Shown: positions 1-7,361, counted from the stretch's first letter. The stretch: 15,924 nucleotides of DNA from an uncultured Prevotella sp. (GCA_937877685.1 CALFGU010000196.1:1-15924); one strand, 5' to 3'. Notes: generated by a model not told the origin, from the sequence alone. Translations and numbers: made by a program.

Positions 1-2
1 GG

Positions 3-68
3 ATATGTGAGCAGTTTGTGCCAGAAAAGGCCCGGTCATACATTTTGGCCGAAAAGCCGGTAAATTAA
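3..68 (+). CDS. Possible C-terminal tail of an unidentified upstream gene (partial)
   Basis: This frame is open from the window edge to a TAA at 66-68 and gives about 21 residues ending in AEKPVN. The codon choice (GAG CAG TTT GTG CCA GAA AAG GCC) looks coding, but the piece is too short to identify. In many Bacteroidales the gene before apgM is thrA, but this tail does not resemble the usual ThrA C-terminus. A chance open frame is a real alternative. Confidence 0.22.
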   Translation: MCEQFVPEKARSYILAEKPVN

Positions 69-190
69 CAAGCAAATTATTGCATATTTCTATATTGTTT
101 TTGCTGGGCATAAGTGGTATTATGTTAAAAATGCCGAGGTGCAACCAATGCCCCCGGCAGCTGTTGAATATGGAAACGGGGGATGCGATG

Positions 191-1306
191 ATGAAATATA
201 TCGTTATTTTGGGTGACGGTATGTCAGATGAGCCCCTGGAGGCATTGGGTGGTATGACTCCTATGGAGTATGCCGAGACATCAAAGATTTCACTCTATGG
301 CATTGCTGACTACTGCTGGAACATGGAGGCATACGACTATAAGAGCAACTGGGAAAAGAGTATTAAGGACATCTTGCCAAGCAACCACGAGGCGCTACGC
401 ATCTTTGCACTTTACAACAAGGATCTTGGACCTAACGGACACGGATTCCGCAGAGAAGAGGGTGAAGAGCTTAAGGACATAGTGGAAAAGGCTCTCGCCG
501 GCGATTTCTATTCAGTGGGTATGTTGAACTCTGCATGCTACGAACTTGGATTAGCTTGTGACATTCTGCTTAACGATAACAGCAATCCACAACTGTTGCA
601 CGAACTACGTCCATGGCTCATACAGGGCAAGAACCTTGCTGCATATGGTGGTGCTGTATGCCTGATGAGAATGTTGTCGGATGCAAGCCAGACATCAAGC
701 AACTTTGTAACATTCGAGAACCTTTACCAACAGGCACGTTCATTGCAGAAGCAGATGTTCGACCTTGAGAACAACAAGGCAATGCGTCACCCATACCAGA
801 TTGGCACAAAGATTGGTACAAAGGTTATGTTGCCAACATTAAACAAGGTGTTTGCACAGGCAACCGAGGAGTACAACGCTACACACGGCACCGACCTTGA
901 CAAGAATGCCGAGTACAACCCATACAAGCTCACTTCAACCGTAAAACAGCTTGCATTGCTCCCTGTGAAGCTCAACGGCGACAGAGTGGAGATTGCATCG
1001 GCACTCGAGGTCATCAACTGGCAGGCAGGCGGCGAGCTCATGATTGAGAGCGAGACACCTGTTACATTCCAGGGCATGGACTTCAACTTTGGTGTGAAGG
1101 GCGTGGCTGAGAAGTTTACGCTCGAACTTCAGGGAGAAGATGGCAATTGGCGTAAGGTTAGCCTTCTCCATTACTCAGCAGATGACACTGTTATCCACAC
1201 TGGTGGTGAACTCTCTGGCATGAAGGCGCAAAAGATTCGCATCACCAACACTTCAGGTGAAGAAGTGAAGGCATACTTCAAGGGATTCCGCTTCTCACGT
1301 CAGTAA
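191..1306 (+). CDS. Chimeric ORF: ApgM N-terminus fused to C-terminal half of GH84 beta-N-acetylglucosaminidase
   Basis: Counting from the ATG at 191 the protein has 371 residues. Residues 1-28 match the start of cofactor-independent phosphoglycerate mutase: MKYIVILGDGMSDEP includes the metal-binding Asp in the GDGM motif. From about PMEYAETSK (260-283) the sequence becomes the C-terminal half of a GH84 O-GlcNAcase/hyaluronidase, with typical segments such as ADYCWNMEAYD and LGPNGHGFRREE, then the helical region and the terminal beta domain. The GH84 catalytic barrel with its Asp-Asp pair is absent, and so is nearly all of ApgM. The product should therefore have neither activity, and it lacks the signal peptide GH84 enzymes use for export. 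An in-frame extension back to position 80 exists but does not look like ApgM. The join could be a true deletion/recombination at short homology or an assembly or amplification chimera. Family assignment of both halves is confident; the cause is not known. Confidence 0.85.
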   Translation: MKYIVILGDGMSDEPLEALGGMTPMEYAETSKISLYGIADYCWNMEAYDYKSNWEKSIKDILPSNHEALRIFALYNKDLGPNGHGFRREEGEELKDIVEKALAGDFYSVGMLNSACYELGLACDILLNDNSNPQLLHELRPWLIQGKNLAAYGGAVCLMRMLSDASQTSSNFVTFENLYQQARSLQKQMFDLENNKAMRHPYQIGTKIGTKVMLPTLNKVFAQATEEYNATHGTDLDKNAEYNPYKLTSTVKQLALLPVKLNGDRVEIASALEVINWQAGGELMIESETPVTFQGMDFNFGVKGVAEKFTLELQGEDGNWRKVSLLHYSADDTVIHTGGELSGMKAQKIRITNTSGEEVKAYFKGFRFSRQ

Positions 1307-1606
1307 AATAACGTGCGCACCGAGTTACACGCATTTTAATAATAGACATACGCATTCCTGTAATACTTATCCGACGCCCAATATTACTTATTGGAGGCGC
1401 AATAATACTTATTGTTGAGCGTATGACAAATATGCCTGTATATATATTAAATATGCCTACGCATATACTTCATATATAAATAGATGTAATTCTTGGTGCA
1501 TGCAATCATTCCGACAAACGCTCCCACCTCGCTCATGGGGTGGTGAGCATTTGTCTTTTTTATACACTTTAGTAGCAACCATCCACTAAAAACTATTTCA
1601 CAATTC
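1307..1606. other. Intergenic region, AT-rich with short repeated motifs
   Basis: There is no ORF of substance here. Between about 1360 and 1412 a motif like AATACTTAT/ATTACTTATT recurs three times, and AATATGCCT occurs twice near 1430-1460. The right end holds a terminator-like hairpin (listed separately). I see no consensus TAnnTTTG promoter for the following acyltransferase gene. Confidence 0.5.
1513..1561 (+). terminator. Rho-independent terminator upstream of the acyltransferase gene
   Basis: The arms GACAAACGCTCCCACC and GGTGGTGAGCATTTGTC pair, apart from one C-A mismatch and one bulged base, and are followed directly by a run of six Ts. The T run gives the orientation. It should end transcription coming from the chimeric ORF side, and it isolates the acyltransferase gene. 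Confidence 0.8.
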
Positions 1607-2746
1607 ATGCTCAAACAGAAACCTCACTTCGCCCTTCTTGATGGACTTCGCGGAGTTGCGGCTTTAGCGGTGCTATGGTACCATGTGAACGAAGGGTTTG
1701 CCTTTGCCGAGGCCACGAATGGCGCGGGCGATGGCATCATCCGCTCTTTCAACCACGGATATCTCGCGGTGGACTTTTTCTTCCTCCTTTCGGGCTTCGT
1801 TATTGCCTATGCTTACGACGATCGTTGGAATCAAGGGCTCACCATCGGCAATTTCATCAAGCGCCGTCTCATTCGCTTGCACCCCATGCTCATAGTTGGG
1901 GCAATCATAGGTGCTGTGACGTTCCTAATTCAGGGAGGCGTCACGTGGAGTGGCGAATCGGTGTCGCTCGCTCAGGTCTTGTTGTGCCTCGGCCTCACCT
2001 TCTTGTTCGTTCCAGCCACTCCGGGAGGAAGTTATGAGGTGCGCGGTAACGGCGAACTCTTTCCGCTCAACGGACCTTACTGGTCGCTCTTCTTTGAATA
2101 CATTGGCAACTTGCTCTACGGGCTTTTGTTGCGCCGTTTATCAACCAAAGTGCTTGCCGTTTTTGTTGCGCTCCTCGGCATAACCTTCTTTTGGTTTGCC
2201 ACATTTAACATTTCTGAATACGGAAGTATTGGAGTGGGTTGGACGCTTGACACGGTAAATTTCTGTGGAGGTTTGTTGCGCATGCTCTTCCCCTTTACGC
2301 TTGGGATGTTGCTTTCGCGCACATTTAAACCTCGCCCTGTGCGTGGTGCCTTTTGGTTGTGCTCCATTTTGCTTGTTGCGCTCTTTGCCGTGCCTTACAT
2401 TGAGGCGATGCAACCCCTTTGCATGAACGGCGTGTTTGAAATGACGTGCATCATGCTTATCTTCCCCGCAATCGTGTTGCTTGCTGCTTCATGCACGTCA
2501 GTTGGAGCAGGTACGAACCGTATTGCAACCTTCCTTGGCGAACTCTCTTACCCACTTTATACGGTTCATTATCCGCTCATGTACCTCTTCTATGCCGGAC
2601 TTATTGCCAACGAACAATATAACTTTGCGTCAGCGCCGTGGCAATCCCTCTGCGTGATGGGCGGAAGCATTCTCCTTGCAATTGTGCTTATGAAATGTTA
2701 CGATATGCCCGTCAGAAAGTGGTTGACAAAAAAGTTTGGGGAATAA
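1607..2746 (+). CDS. Acyltransferase family 3 integral membrane protein
   Basis: This 379-residue protein belongs to the acyltransferase-3 family (PF01757, OafA/YrhL-like). Such enzymes move acyl groups, often acetyl, onto surface sugars, O-antigen or other exported molecules at the cytoplasmic membrane. The N-terminus carries the family signature LDGLRGVAALAVLWYHV (residues 11-27), with R15 and the catalytic-type H26. It is followed by GYLAVDFFFLLSGFVIAY and a basic loop (FIKRRLIRLHP). About ten hydrophobic segments run to the C-terminus, and the length is usual for the stand-alone family. Base composition is somewhat richer in G+C than the neighbouring PepSY-like genes. It is flanked by hairpins and appears monocistronic. 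The substrate cannot be read from the sequence; no glycan-synthesis genes lie nearby. Confidence 0.93.
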   Translation: MLKQKPHFALLDGLRGVAALAVLWYHVNEGFAFAEATNGAGDGIIRSFNHGYLAVDFFFLLSGFVIAYAYDDRWNQGLTIGNFIKRRLIRLHPMLIVGAIIGAVTFLIQGGVTWSGESVSLAQVLLCLGLTFLFVPATPGGSYEVRGNGELFPLNGPYWSLFFEYIGNLLYGLLLRRLSTKVLAVFVALLGITFFWFATFNISEYGSIGVGWTLDTVNFCGGLLRMLFPFTLGMLLSRTFKPRPVRGAFWLCSILLVALFAVPYIEAMQPLCMNGVFEMTCIMLIFPAIVLLAASCTSVGAGTNRIATFLGELSYPLYTVHYPLMYLFYAGLIANEQYNFASAPWQSLCVMGGSILLAIVLMKCYDMPVRKWLTKKFGE

Positions 2747-2824
2747 AATCAAGTTGCAGATGTGACGTTTTGTAGGAAACACATCCTTCCCTCAATCCTC
2801 GCAATCCCCCGTAAACACTAAGGA

Positions 2825-2853
2825 AGAAGACCGAGTCATTGGCTCGGTCTTCT
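2825..2853 (+). terminator. Hairpin terminator after the acyltransferase gene
   Basis: AGAAGACCGAG and CTCGGTCTTCT form a perfect 11-bp stem with a 7-base loop. It lies about 80 bases after the acyltransferase stop. There is no strong T run directly after it (GTCGTTATAG), so termination is likely but not textbook. Confidence 0.65.
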
Positions 2854-2894
2854 GTCGTTATAGATTTTGCCTATTTCTGTATAGATATAATCTG

Positions 2895-2926
2895 TTTGTT
2901 TAATAGGAAAACCCTTCTTACCTTTG
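2895..2926 (+). promoter_or_regulatory. Bacteroidota-type promoter, distal, for the PepSY-like genes
   Basis: TTTG at 2895-2898 is followed after 20 bases by TACCTTTG at 2919-2926, matching the Bacteroidota -33/-7 consensus TTTG-N19-21-TAnnTTTG. It points toward the PepSY-like gene pair; the leader would be about 260 bases. Confidence 0.65.
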
Positions 2927-3076
2927 CATCGTAAACCAATAGATAGTAATCATCTCAAGACTCATCACTTTGGTGTTGTTAGATGCTTGATGCTTGAAGG
3001 GTGTAACAGAATTTTACAATTCATTACCAGAAAGTTAAAGTATGTTTCACGAAAGGAAAATTAACAGTTTTAACAC

Positions 3077-3106
3077 TTTTAGTTTAAATACTCCTCCTTA
3101 CCTTTG
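3077..3106 (+). promoter_or_regulatory. Second, proximal promoter-like element
   Basis: TACCTTTG at 3099-3106 is a perfect -7 element in a context nearly identical to the distal one (CTTACCTTTGCA in both). The -33 position has only TTTT (3077-3080) with 18-base spacing, so this could be a weak or activator-dependent promoter. Confidence 0.55.
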
Positions 3107-3194
3107 CAACATCAAACAGAAATAAAGAACACTAAAAACGAAATTTATACAACTCTAAAAACAATCCTCTAATTACTTAAAATCACTATTCACT

Positions 3195-3644
3195 ATGAAG
3201 AATTTATTCAGAAATTTGACAGTTACAGCATTCTGCTTTGCAGTTTCAGTTTTTAACGCTTCAGCCGACAACGCAAGACCCATTGCTTTCGATCAACTTC
3301 CCGCACAGGCACAACAGTTTGTTAAAACACATTTTGCAGATGCTCAAGTAACGTTGACTACTCTTGAAAAGGACGTTTTGCAAAAGAGTTATGACGTTGT
3401 TCTTAACAATGGTACGCATTTGGAATTCGACAGTAAGGGACAATGGACTGACGTTGTGTGCAAGACAGGTTACGTTCCCGCAAACGTGCTTCCCACACAA
3501 ATCACAACGTATCTCAAGAGCAGTTTCCCCAATGCCCATGTAAAGAAAGTGGAACGTGAAAACGGTCGTTATGAAGTAAACCTTGAGAACGGCACAGAAG
3601 TAACGTTCAATAAGAAGTTCCAGGTTGTTGACATTGACCTTTAA
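3195..3644 (+). CDS. Secreted PepSY-like (DUF2874) protein with two repeats
   Basis: This 149-residue protein has a clear signal peptide (MKNLFRNLTVTAFCFAVSV, cleavage expected after ...NASA near residue 25) and so should be periplasmic or exported. The mature part is two copies of one ~55-residue unit. Each has a helix of the form LPxQxxxxxKxxFxxAxV, then a strand pair ending in N-GTxxxF and a basic turn. The first unit spans about 29-88 (IAFDQLPAQAQQFVKTHF) and the second about 94-149 (VPANVLPTQITTYLKSSF). This is the pattern of the Bacteroidales PepSY-like family (PF11396). The function is unknown; PepSY-type folds are often linked to peptidase inhibition or periplasmic sensing. It stands 124 bases before another member of the family and probably shares its transcript. 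Confidence 0.85.
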   Translation: MKNLFRNLTVTAFCFAVSVFNASADNARPIAFDQLPAQAQQFVKTHFADAQVTLTTLEKDVLQKSYDVVLNNGTHLEFDSKGQWTDVVCKTGYVPANVLPTQITTYLKSSFPNAHVKKVERENGRYEVNLENGTEVTFNKKFQVVDIDL

Positions 3645-3768
3645 ACGATTGACAACATATCGCAACTCATAAAACGAAAACTAGATTTGATTGATAATGA
3701 ATGAAACACTAACCGAAATCGAATACCACTAATCTAACGTCTTTCTAACAACCTCAAATCTAATTACC

Positions 3769-4209
3769 ATGAAAACTAAACATTATGTCTTCGCCCTGCT
3801 GCTCTTTGCAGTTCCAGCCGTGCTGGTTTCGTGTGACGATGACGACAATAACTTTAACTTCGTCACGGAAGCGGTTCACAATGCTTTCCAAAACCTTTAC
3901 CCGCAGGTGGAACCCTATGAATGGGAAATAGAAGGCCCTTATATCAAGGCGGAATTCTATCAAGCGTCAAAACATTATGATGCTTGGTTCACCCCCGAAG
4001 GACAGTGGGTGCGCACAGAAACCGACCATGTTGGTCCGCTTCCCGAACCCGTTGCAACTTGTCTTGCTACGAACTATGCCGACTATCATGTAGATGACGT
4101 AGATTGGGTAGAAACACCCACGGGCAACTTCTATGAAGTCGATTTAGAGAAGGCAGGAACTCCCGATCTTATTGTTAAGATTGCTCCCGACGGAACTGTT
4201 GTGGAATAA
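3769..4209 (+). CDS. PepSY-like (DUF2874) lipoprotein
   Basis: This 146-residue protein starts with a lipoprotein signal peptide: MKTKHYVFALLLFAVPAV, then the lipobox LVSC with Cys at residue 22. The four Asp directly after the Cys resemble the acidic export signal that sends Bacteroidota lipoproteins to the cell surface. The rest holds two PepSY-like units. The first covers about 32-82 (VTEAVHNAFQNLYPQVEPYEW, then FTPEGQWVRTETDH). The second covers about 83-146 (LPEPVATCLATNYADYHVDD, then VDLEKAGTPDLIVKIAPDG). The protein is acidic, unlike its basic upstream neighbour. No promoter motif is visible in the spacer, so co-transcription is likely. No peptidase or sensor kinase partner is visible here. 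Confidence 0.85.
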   Translation: MKTKHYVFALLLFAVPAVLVSCDDDDNNFNFVTEAVHNAFQNLYPQVEPYEWEIEGPYIKAEFYQASKHYDAWFTPEGQWVRTETDHVGPLPEPVATCLATNYADYHVDDVDWVETPTGNFYEVDLEKAGTPDLIVKIAPDGTVVE

Positions 4210-4235
4210 GACGCTGCAACATAGCGCAATAACAG

Positions 4236-4289
4236 ACAAACGACCCATCTAGTGAAACATTAAAATCACTGGATGGGTCGTTTGTTTTA
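4236..4289. terminator. Strong bidirectional terminator between the PepSY-like operon and lpxB
   Basis: ACAAACGACCCATC pairs perfectly with GATGGGTCGTTTGT, and after one mismatch AGTGA/TCACT extends the stem. The loop is AACATTAAAA. T-rich sequence follows on the plus strand (TTTATTGTT) and the A-rich left flank serves the minus strand, so it can end both converging transcripts. Confidence 0.88.
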
Positions 4290-4307
4290 TTGTTAGTCGC
4301 GTGGGAG

Positions 4308-5474
4308 TTACGCCTTCTGTAATCGTTGGATGATTTCCTTAGCCGCGCGCTCTGGAGCGCCAGGTGCGCCAAGCAAGGTTGCCATTTCTTCATACCCCTT
4401 GAGTTGCGCTTCGCGTGCTGTGCCTCCAGGGAGGATTTCCGCGAGATGTTGGCGCACATTTTTGACATTCATGCCGTCGGCAACGAGTTCGGGAACCACT
4501 TCGCGGTTAGCCACGAGATTGACTAACGAAATGTATTTCACCTTCAAGAGATGGCGGCGCAAGAAGGAAACGATTTTACCCGCCGCAACGTAATAGCACA
4601 CCACTTGAGGCACACGGAAGAGTCCCGTTTCAAGAGCAGCTGTGCCCGAAGTGACGAGTGCCGCCGTGGCATGAGAGAGTAGGGGGTAAGTCTGTGAGCG
4701 AAGGATGCGCGGCAAACGCTCATCCGACCATTTCAGTCGTTGAAGCGTGTGGCCGTAATACTCCTGTGTGATAGAAGGTGCGCCTGCCAACACCAACTGA
4801 TACCCTTGCTCCACATAAGGTGCCGCTGCCTCACACATACGGCAGAGATTGTCCTTAATTTCCTGCTTACGGCTGCCCGCAAGTAAGGCAATGATGGGAC
4901 GCTTCGTGTCAAGGTCATTCTGCTTACAAAAATCCTCGAACGTCTCCGCGTAAGAAGCGCGGAACTGACTGATTTCGTCCACCGTAGGATTACCTACGTA
5001 GGAAATGGGATAGTGATGTTTCCCCTCAAAGAAGTCCACCTCAAACGGAAGTATCGAAAACAGGCGGTCAACATAGGCACGGATGTCCTTGATTCGGTGT
5101 TCCTTCCAAGCCCAAATCTTGGGCGAGATGTAGTAATAGACAGGGCAAATATTTTGCGTCTTGACGTACTTTGCAATCTTCAGATTGAAGCCCGGATAAT
5201 CCACCAAAATTACGCAATCAGGGCGCCACTCCGCAATCTCTGCCTTACAGCGCGCCATGCCCTTGAGAATCGTGCGTAAGTGAAGCAAAACGGGGATGAA
5301 TCCCATATAAGCAAGGTGCTTGTAGTGGCACAAAAGTGTGCCTCCAACTCGCTGCATTTCGTCGCCTCCATAGAAGCGAAAATCTGCGTGCGGGTCGTTT
5401 TGTTTTAGGGCTTGCATGAGGTGAGCAGCATGGAGATCGCCGCTGGCTTCACCTACGATGAGAAAATATTTCAT
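4308..5474 (-). CDS. lpxB: Lipid A disaccharide synthase (LpxB)
   Basis: LpxB is a GT19 glycosyltransferase at the inner face of the inner membrane. It joins UDP-2,3-diacylglucosamine to lipid X, making the tetra-acyl disaccharide-1-phosphate of lipid A. The ATG at 5474 gives 388 residues, the usual size. That start is preferred over an upstream in-frame start at 5555 because the family begins MKYFLIVGEASGDLHA. Visible motifs are GEASGD (8-13), VDYPGFNLK (91-99, with the conserved Asp92), ISPKIWAWKEHRIKDIR (116-132), LLAGSRKQEI (197-206) and the UDP-binding VTSGTAALE (274-282). The extra 27 residues of the longer frame are not conserved-looking. It lies downstream of surE on the same strand with a ~160-base gap; the surE-lpxB order is common in Bacteroidales. 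Confidence 0.97.
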   Translation of the reverse strand: MKYFLIVGEASGDLHAAHLMQALKQNDPHADFRFYGGDEMQRVGGTLLCHYKHLAYMGFIPVLLHLRTILKGMARCKAEIAEWRPDCVILVDYPGFNLKIAKYVKTQNICPVYYYISPKIWAWKEHRIKDIRAYVDRLFSILPFEVDFFEGKHHYPISYVGNPTVDEISQFRASYAETFEDFCKQNDLDTKRPIIALLAGSRKQEIKDNLCRMCEAAAPYVEQGYQLVLAGAPSITQEYYGHTLQRLKWSDERLPRILRSQTYPLLSHATAALVTSGTAALETGLFRVPQVVCYYVAAGKIVSFLRRHLLKVKYISLVNLVANREVVPELVADGMNVKNVRQHLAEILPGGTAREAQLKGYEEMATLLGAPGAPERAAKEIIQRLQKA

Positions 5475-5558
5475 GCGAGAAAAATGGGCGTGGTGAACGC
5501 TTGAAAATAAGCAGGTTAGAAGAGGGGAGAATAAACTAAGAAAGAGGCGCAACAATTT

Positions 5559-5595
5559 GAGACTTTGTGCGCCGAATTAGAGACTTTGTGCGCCG
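5559..5595. repeat. Two 16-base direct repeats in the surE-lpxB spacer
   Basis: GAGACTTTGTGCGCCG occurs at 5559-5574 and again, identical, at 5580-5595, separated by AATTA (21-base period, two helical turns). The copies lie upstream of the lpxB ATG on its strand. They could be a two-site operator or simply a recent local duplication. Confidence 0.75.
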
Positions 5596-5636
5596 TAAGT
5601 CTATCTTTGTTTTTCGAAGTTCTGAATCCTTGTCTG

Positions 5637-6392
5637 TTAGTCAAAACTGAAGGACTTCAATAACGCGTAATCCGTCACGTCAAGTGTCACGGGCGTCACG
5701 GCAACATAGTTGTTTTCGAGCGCCCAAATATCAGTGTCGGTCGCTTTAGGTTCAAGATTTTCGCGGTTTCCCACCAGCCAAAGATAGGGTTGCTTCGTTG
5801 TGGGATGGAAACACTTGTTGGTCTCCTTAACCCAACGACTAATCCCCATGCGACACACCTTGATGCCCTTACATTCCGCCGTGTTGGGGAAGTTAACGTT
5901 AAGGCAAGTGAAGTGAGGCAATCCCTCGTTTAAAACCTTCAAAGTGATGTCAACGATGTAAGATTTTAAGGGCGTAAAATCCGCATTTGAACTGTGATTA
6001 TCCAATGAAAAAGCGATAGAAGGGAATCCCGACATCGCACCTTCGTAACAAACGCCCATCGTTCCTGAATAATGCGCATTAACTGCCGAATTGTCACCAT
6101 GGTTAATGCCTCCGATGACCATGTCTGGGCGACGCGTCATGGCGTCATTAAGCGCAACTTTAATGCAGTCGGCAGGAGTGCCCGTGCAAGCACAAATGGT
6201 GAGTCCTTCTTCTTCCTTAATAGTGCGATAACGTAAAGGAACTGAAGATGTTATAGCGCAACTTCCGCCAGAGCGAGGACCATCGGGCGCCATTACGTAA
6301 AGGTCGGCGTAGGGACGGAGGGTTTCTATGAGGAAATTGATACCTTTGGCGGTGTAACCGTCATCGTTTGAAATGAGTATGAGAGGTCGCAT
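5637..6392 (-). CDS. surE: 5'-nucleotidase / nucleotide phosphatase SurE
   Basis: SurE is a metal-dependent cytosolic phosphatase acting on nucleoside 5'- and 3'-monophosphates and linked to stationary-phase survival. The 251-residue product has the family hallmarks. The metal site is formed by SNDDG (8-12, D10 and D11), S41 in PDGPRSGGS and N97 in GGINHGDN. Also present are TGTPADCIKVAL (70-81) and the YSGTMGVCYEGAM segment (108-120). Length is normal and the start MRPLILISNDDG matches the family. It is the first gene of a probable surE-lpxB transcript, divergent from parA. The promoter is in the shared 200-base spacer. Confidence 0.97.
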   Translation of the reverse strand: MRPLILISNDDGYTAKGINFLIETLRPYADLYVMAPDGPRSGGSCAITSSVPLRYRTIKEEEGLTICACTGTPADCIKVALNDAMTRRPDMVIGGINHGDNSAVNAHYSGTMGVCYEGAMSGFPSIAFSLDNHSSNADFTPLKSYIVDITLKVLNEGLPHFTCLNVNFPNTAECKGIKVCRMGISRWVKETNKCFHPTTKQPYLWLVGNRENLEPKATDTDIWALENNYVAVTPVTLDVTDYALLKSFSFD

Positions 6393-6476
6393 AGATGTAA
6401 AGAATTTCTGAAGTTCTGGAGGCTTAATCGCTCGTTGCGGTCAGTAAGAAACCAGAGTCTTTGTTTTATTTTCCGA

Positions 6477-6484
6477 CAAAAGTA
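6477..6484 (-). promoter_or_regulatory. Candidate surE promoter (-7 element)
   Basis: Read on the minus strand this is TACTTTTG followed by TCGG, a match to the Bacteroidota -7 consensus TAnnTTTG. It lies about 85 bases before the surE ATG. No clear -33 TTTG is visible at the expected distance. Confidence 0.5.
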
Positions 6485-6526
6485 GTAATTTATTCTTTAA
6501 GCAAGACTCATATAAGAAAAAATAAG

Positions 6527-6534
6527 TATCTTTG
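6527..6534 (+). promoter_or_regulatory. Candidate parA promoter (-7 element)
   Basis: TATCTTTG followed by CAAAA matches the Bacteroidota -7 consensus TAnnTTTG, about 58 bases before the parA ATG. The -33 region lacks a TTTG at the right spacing. A small hairpin (AGTGCC-CTTTT-GGCACT, 6548-6564) would lie in the leader and could affect translation or bind a protein. Confidence 0.6.
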
Positions 6535-6592
6535 CAAAATCCGTAAAAGTGCCCTTTTGGCACTAATTTGAAGCACTCCTAAACAGAAAATA

Positions 6593-7360
6593 ATGGGAAA
6601 AATTATTGCTTTAGTAAACCAAAAAGGTGGGGTAGGTAAGACCACCACTTCGATGAATCTTGCTGCATCTTTGGCCACACTTGAAAAGAAAGTGTTGCTC
6701 ATTGATGCCGACCCTCAGGCGAATGCCTCTTCGGGTTTGGGCGTGGACTTGAGTCAGATTGACGCATCCATTTACCAATGTCTTGTAAACAAGATTGACG
6801 TACGCGAAGCCATCTACACAACAGACATAGAAAATCTTGACATTATACCTTCACACATAGACCTTGTAGGTGCGGAAATTGAAATGCTGAATTTCAAGAA
6901 CCGCGAACGCGTTTTCAAGAATGTATTAGCACCTATCAAAGCAGAGTATGACTACATACTTATCGACTGTTCTCCTTCGCTAGGGCTTATGGTAGTCAAT
7001 GCGCTTACGGCGGCTGACTCGGTGATTATTCCCGTACAGTGTGAATATTTTGCATTGGAAGGAATCTCAAAACTCCTTGACACCATTCGCATCATTAAGC
7101 GCAAGACGAATCCCTCACTCTCGATTGAAGGTTTCTTGTTGACCATGTACGATTCACGTTTGCGCTTGGCAAATCAAATCTATGACGAAGTGAAGCGCCA
7201 CTTCCAGGAACTCGTGTTCAAAACTGTCATTCAGCGCAACGTGAAACTCTCGGAAGCGCCCTCGCATGGCTTGCCCGTAATCCTTTATGACGCTGACTCA
7301 ACAGGGGCTAAGAATCACTTGGCTTTGGCAAAGGAAATTATTAGTAAGAATCAAGGTTAA
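6593..7360 (+). CDS. parA: Chromosome partitioning ATPase ParA (Soj)
   Basis: ParA is the DNA-binding ATPase that moves or positions the ParB-parS origin complex. The 255-residue protein opens with the deviant Walker A motif KGGVGKTTT (11-19), including the signature Lys11. It is followed by LLIDADPQANAS (35-46) and the Walker B-like YILIDCSPS (121-129). The C-terminal part has typical Soj segments (NVKLSEAPSHG, IIPVQCEYFALEG). There is no N-terminal helix-turn-helix extension, so it is the short chromosomal type rather than the P1/F plasmid type. parB follows after a repeat-filled 168-base spacer. Genes around it are all core genes, which also argues for a chromosomal locus. Confidence 0.97.
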   Translation: MGKIIALVNQKGGVGKTTTSMNLAASLATLEKKVLLIDADPQANASSGLGVDLSQIDASIYQCLVNKIDVREAIYTTDIENLDIIPSHIDLVGAEIEMLNFKNRERVFKNVLAPIKAEYDYILIDCSPSLGLMVVNALTAADSVIIPVQCEYFALEGISKLLDTIRIIKRKTNPSLSIEGFLLTMYDSRLRLANQIYDEVKRHFQELVFKTVIQRNVKLSEAPSHGLPVILYDADSTGAKNHLALAKEIISKNQG

Positions 7361-7361
7361 C

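Larger units (their letters stand above)
2747..3194. other. 448-base intergenic region with terminator and two promoters
   Basis: The region holds the hairpin after the acyltransferase gene and two promoter-like elements sharing CTTACCTTTGCA, about 180 bases apart; the elements are listed separately. A 24-codon ORF at 2990-3064 has no ribosome-binding context and was not accepted. From the second promoter the untranslated leader of the first PepSY-like gene would be about 80 bases, rich in A, without a clear Shine-Dalgarno sequence, as is common in Bacteroidota. Confidence 0.6.

Noticed and set aside
3043..3056. TGTTTCACG, matching the left half of a parS site
   Set aside because: The right half (TGAAACA) is missing; only a half-match, far from parAB, likely by chance.
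2990..3064. 24-codon ORF between the two promoters
   Set aside because: No ribosome-binding context, no recognisable features, chance length.
3261..3665. 134-codon minus-strand ORF opposite the first PepSY-like gene
   Set aside because: The plus-strand frame has a signal peptide and family repeats; the antisense frame has neither.
5475..5555. 27-residue N-terminal extension of LpxB
   Set aside because: LpxB proteins begin at the Rossmann strand MKYFLIVGEASGD; the extension does not resemble the family.
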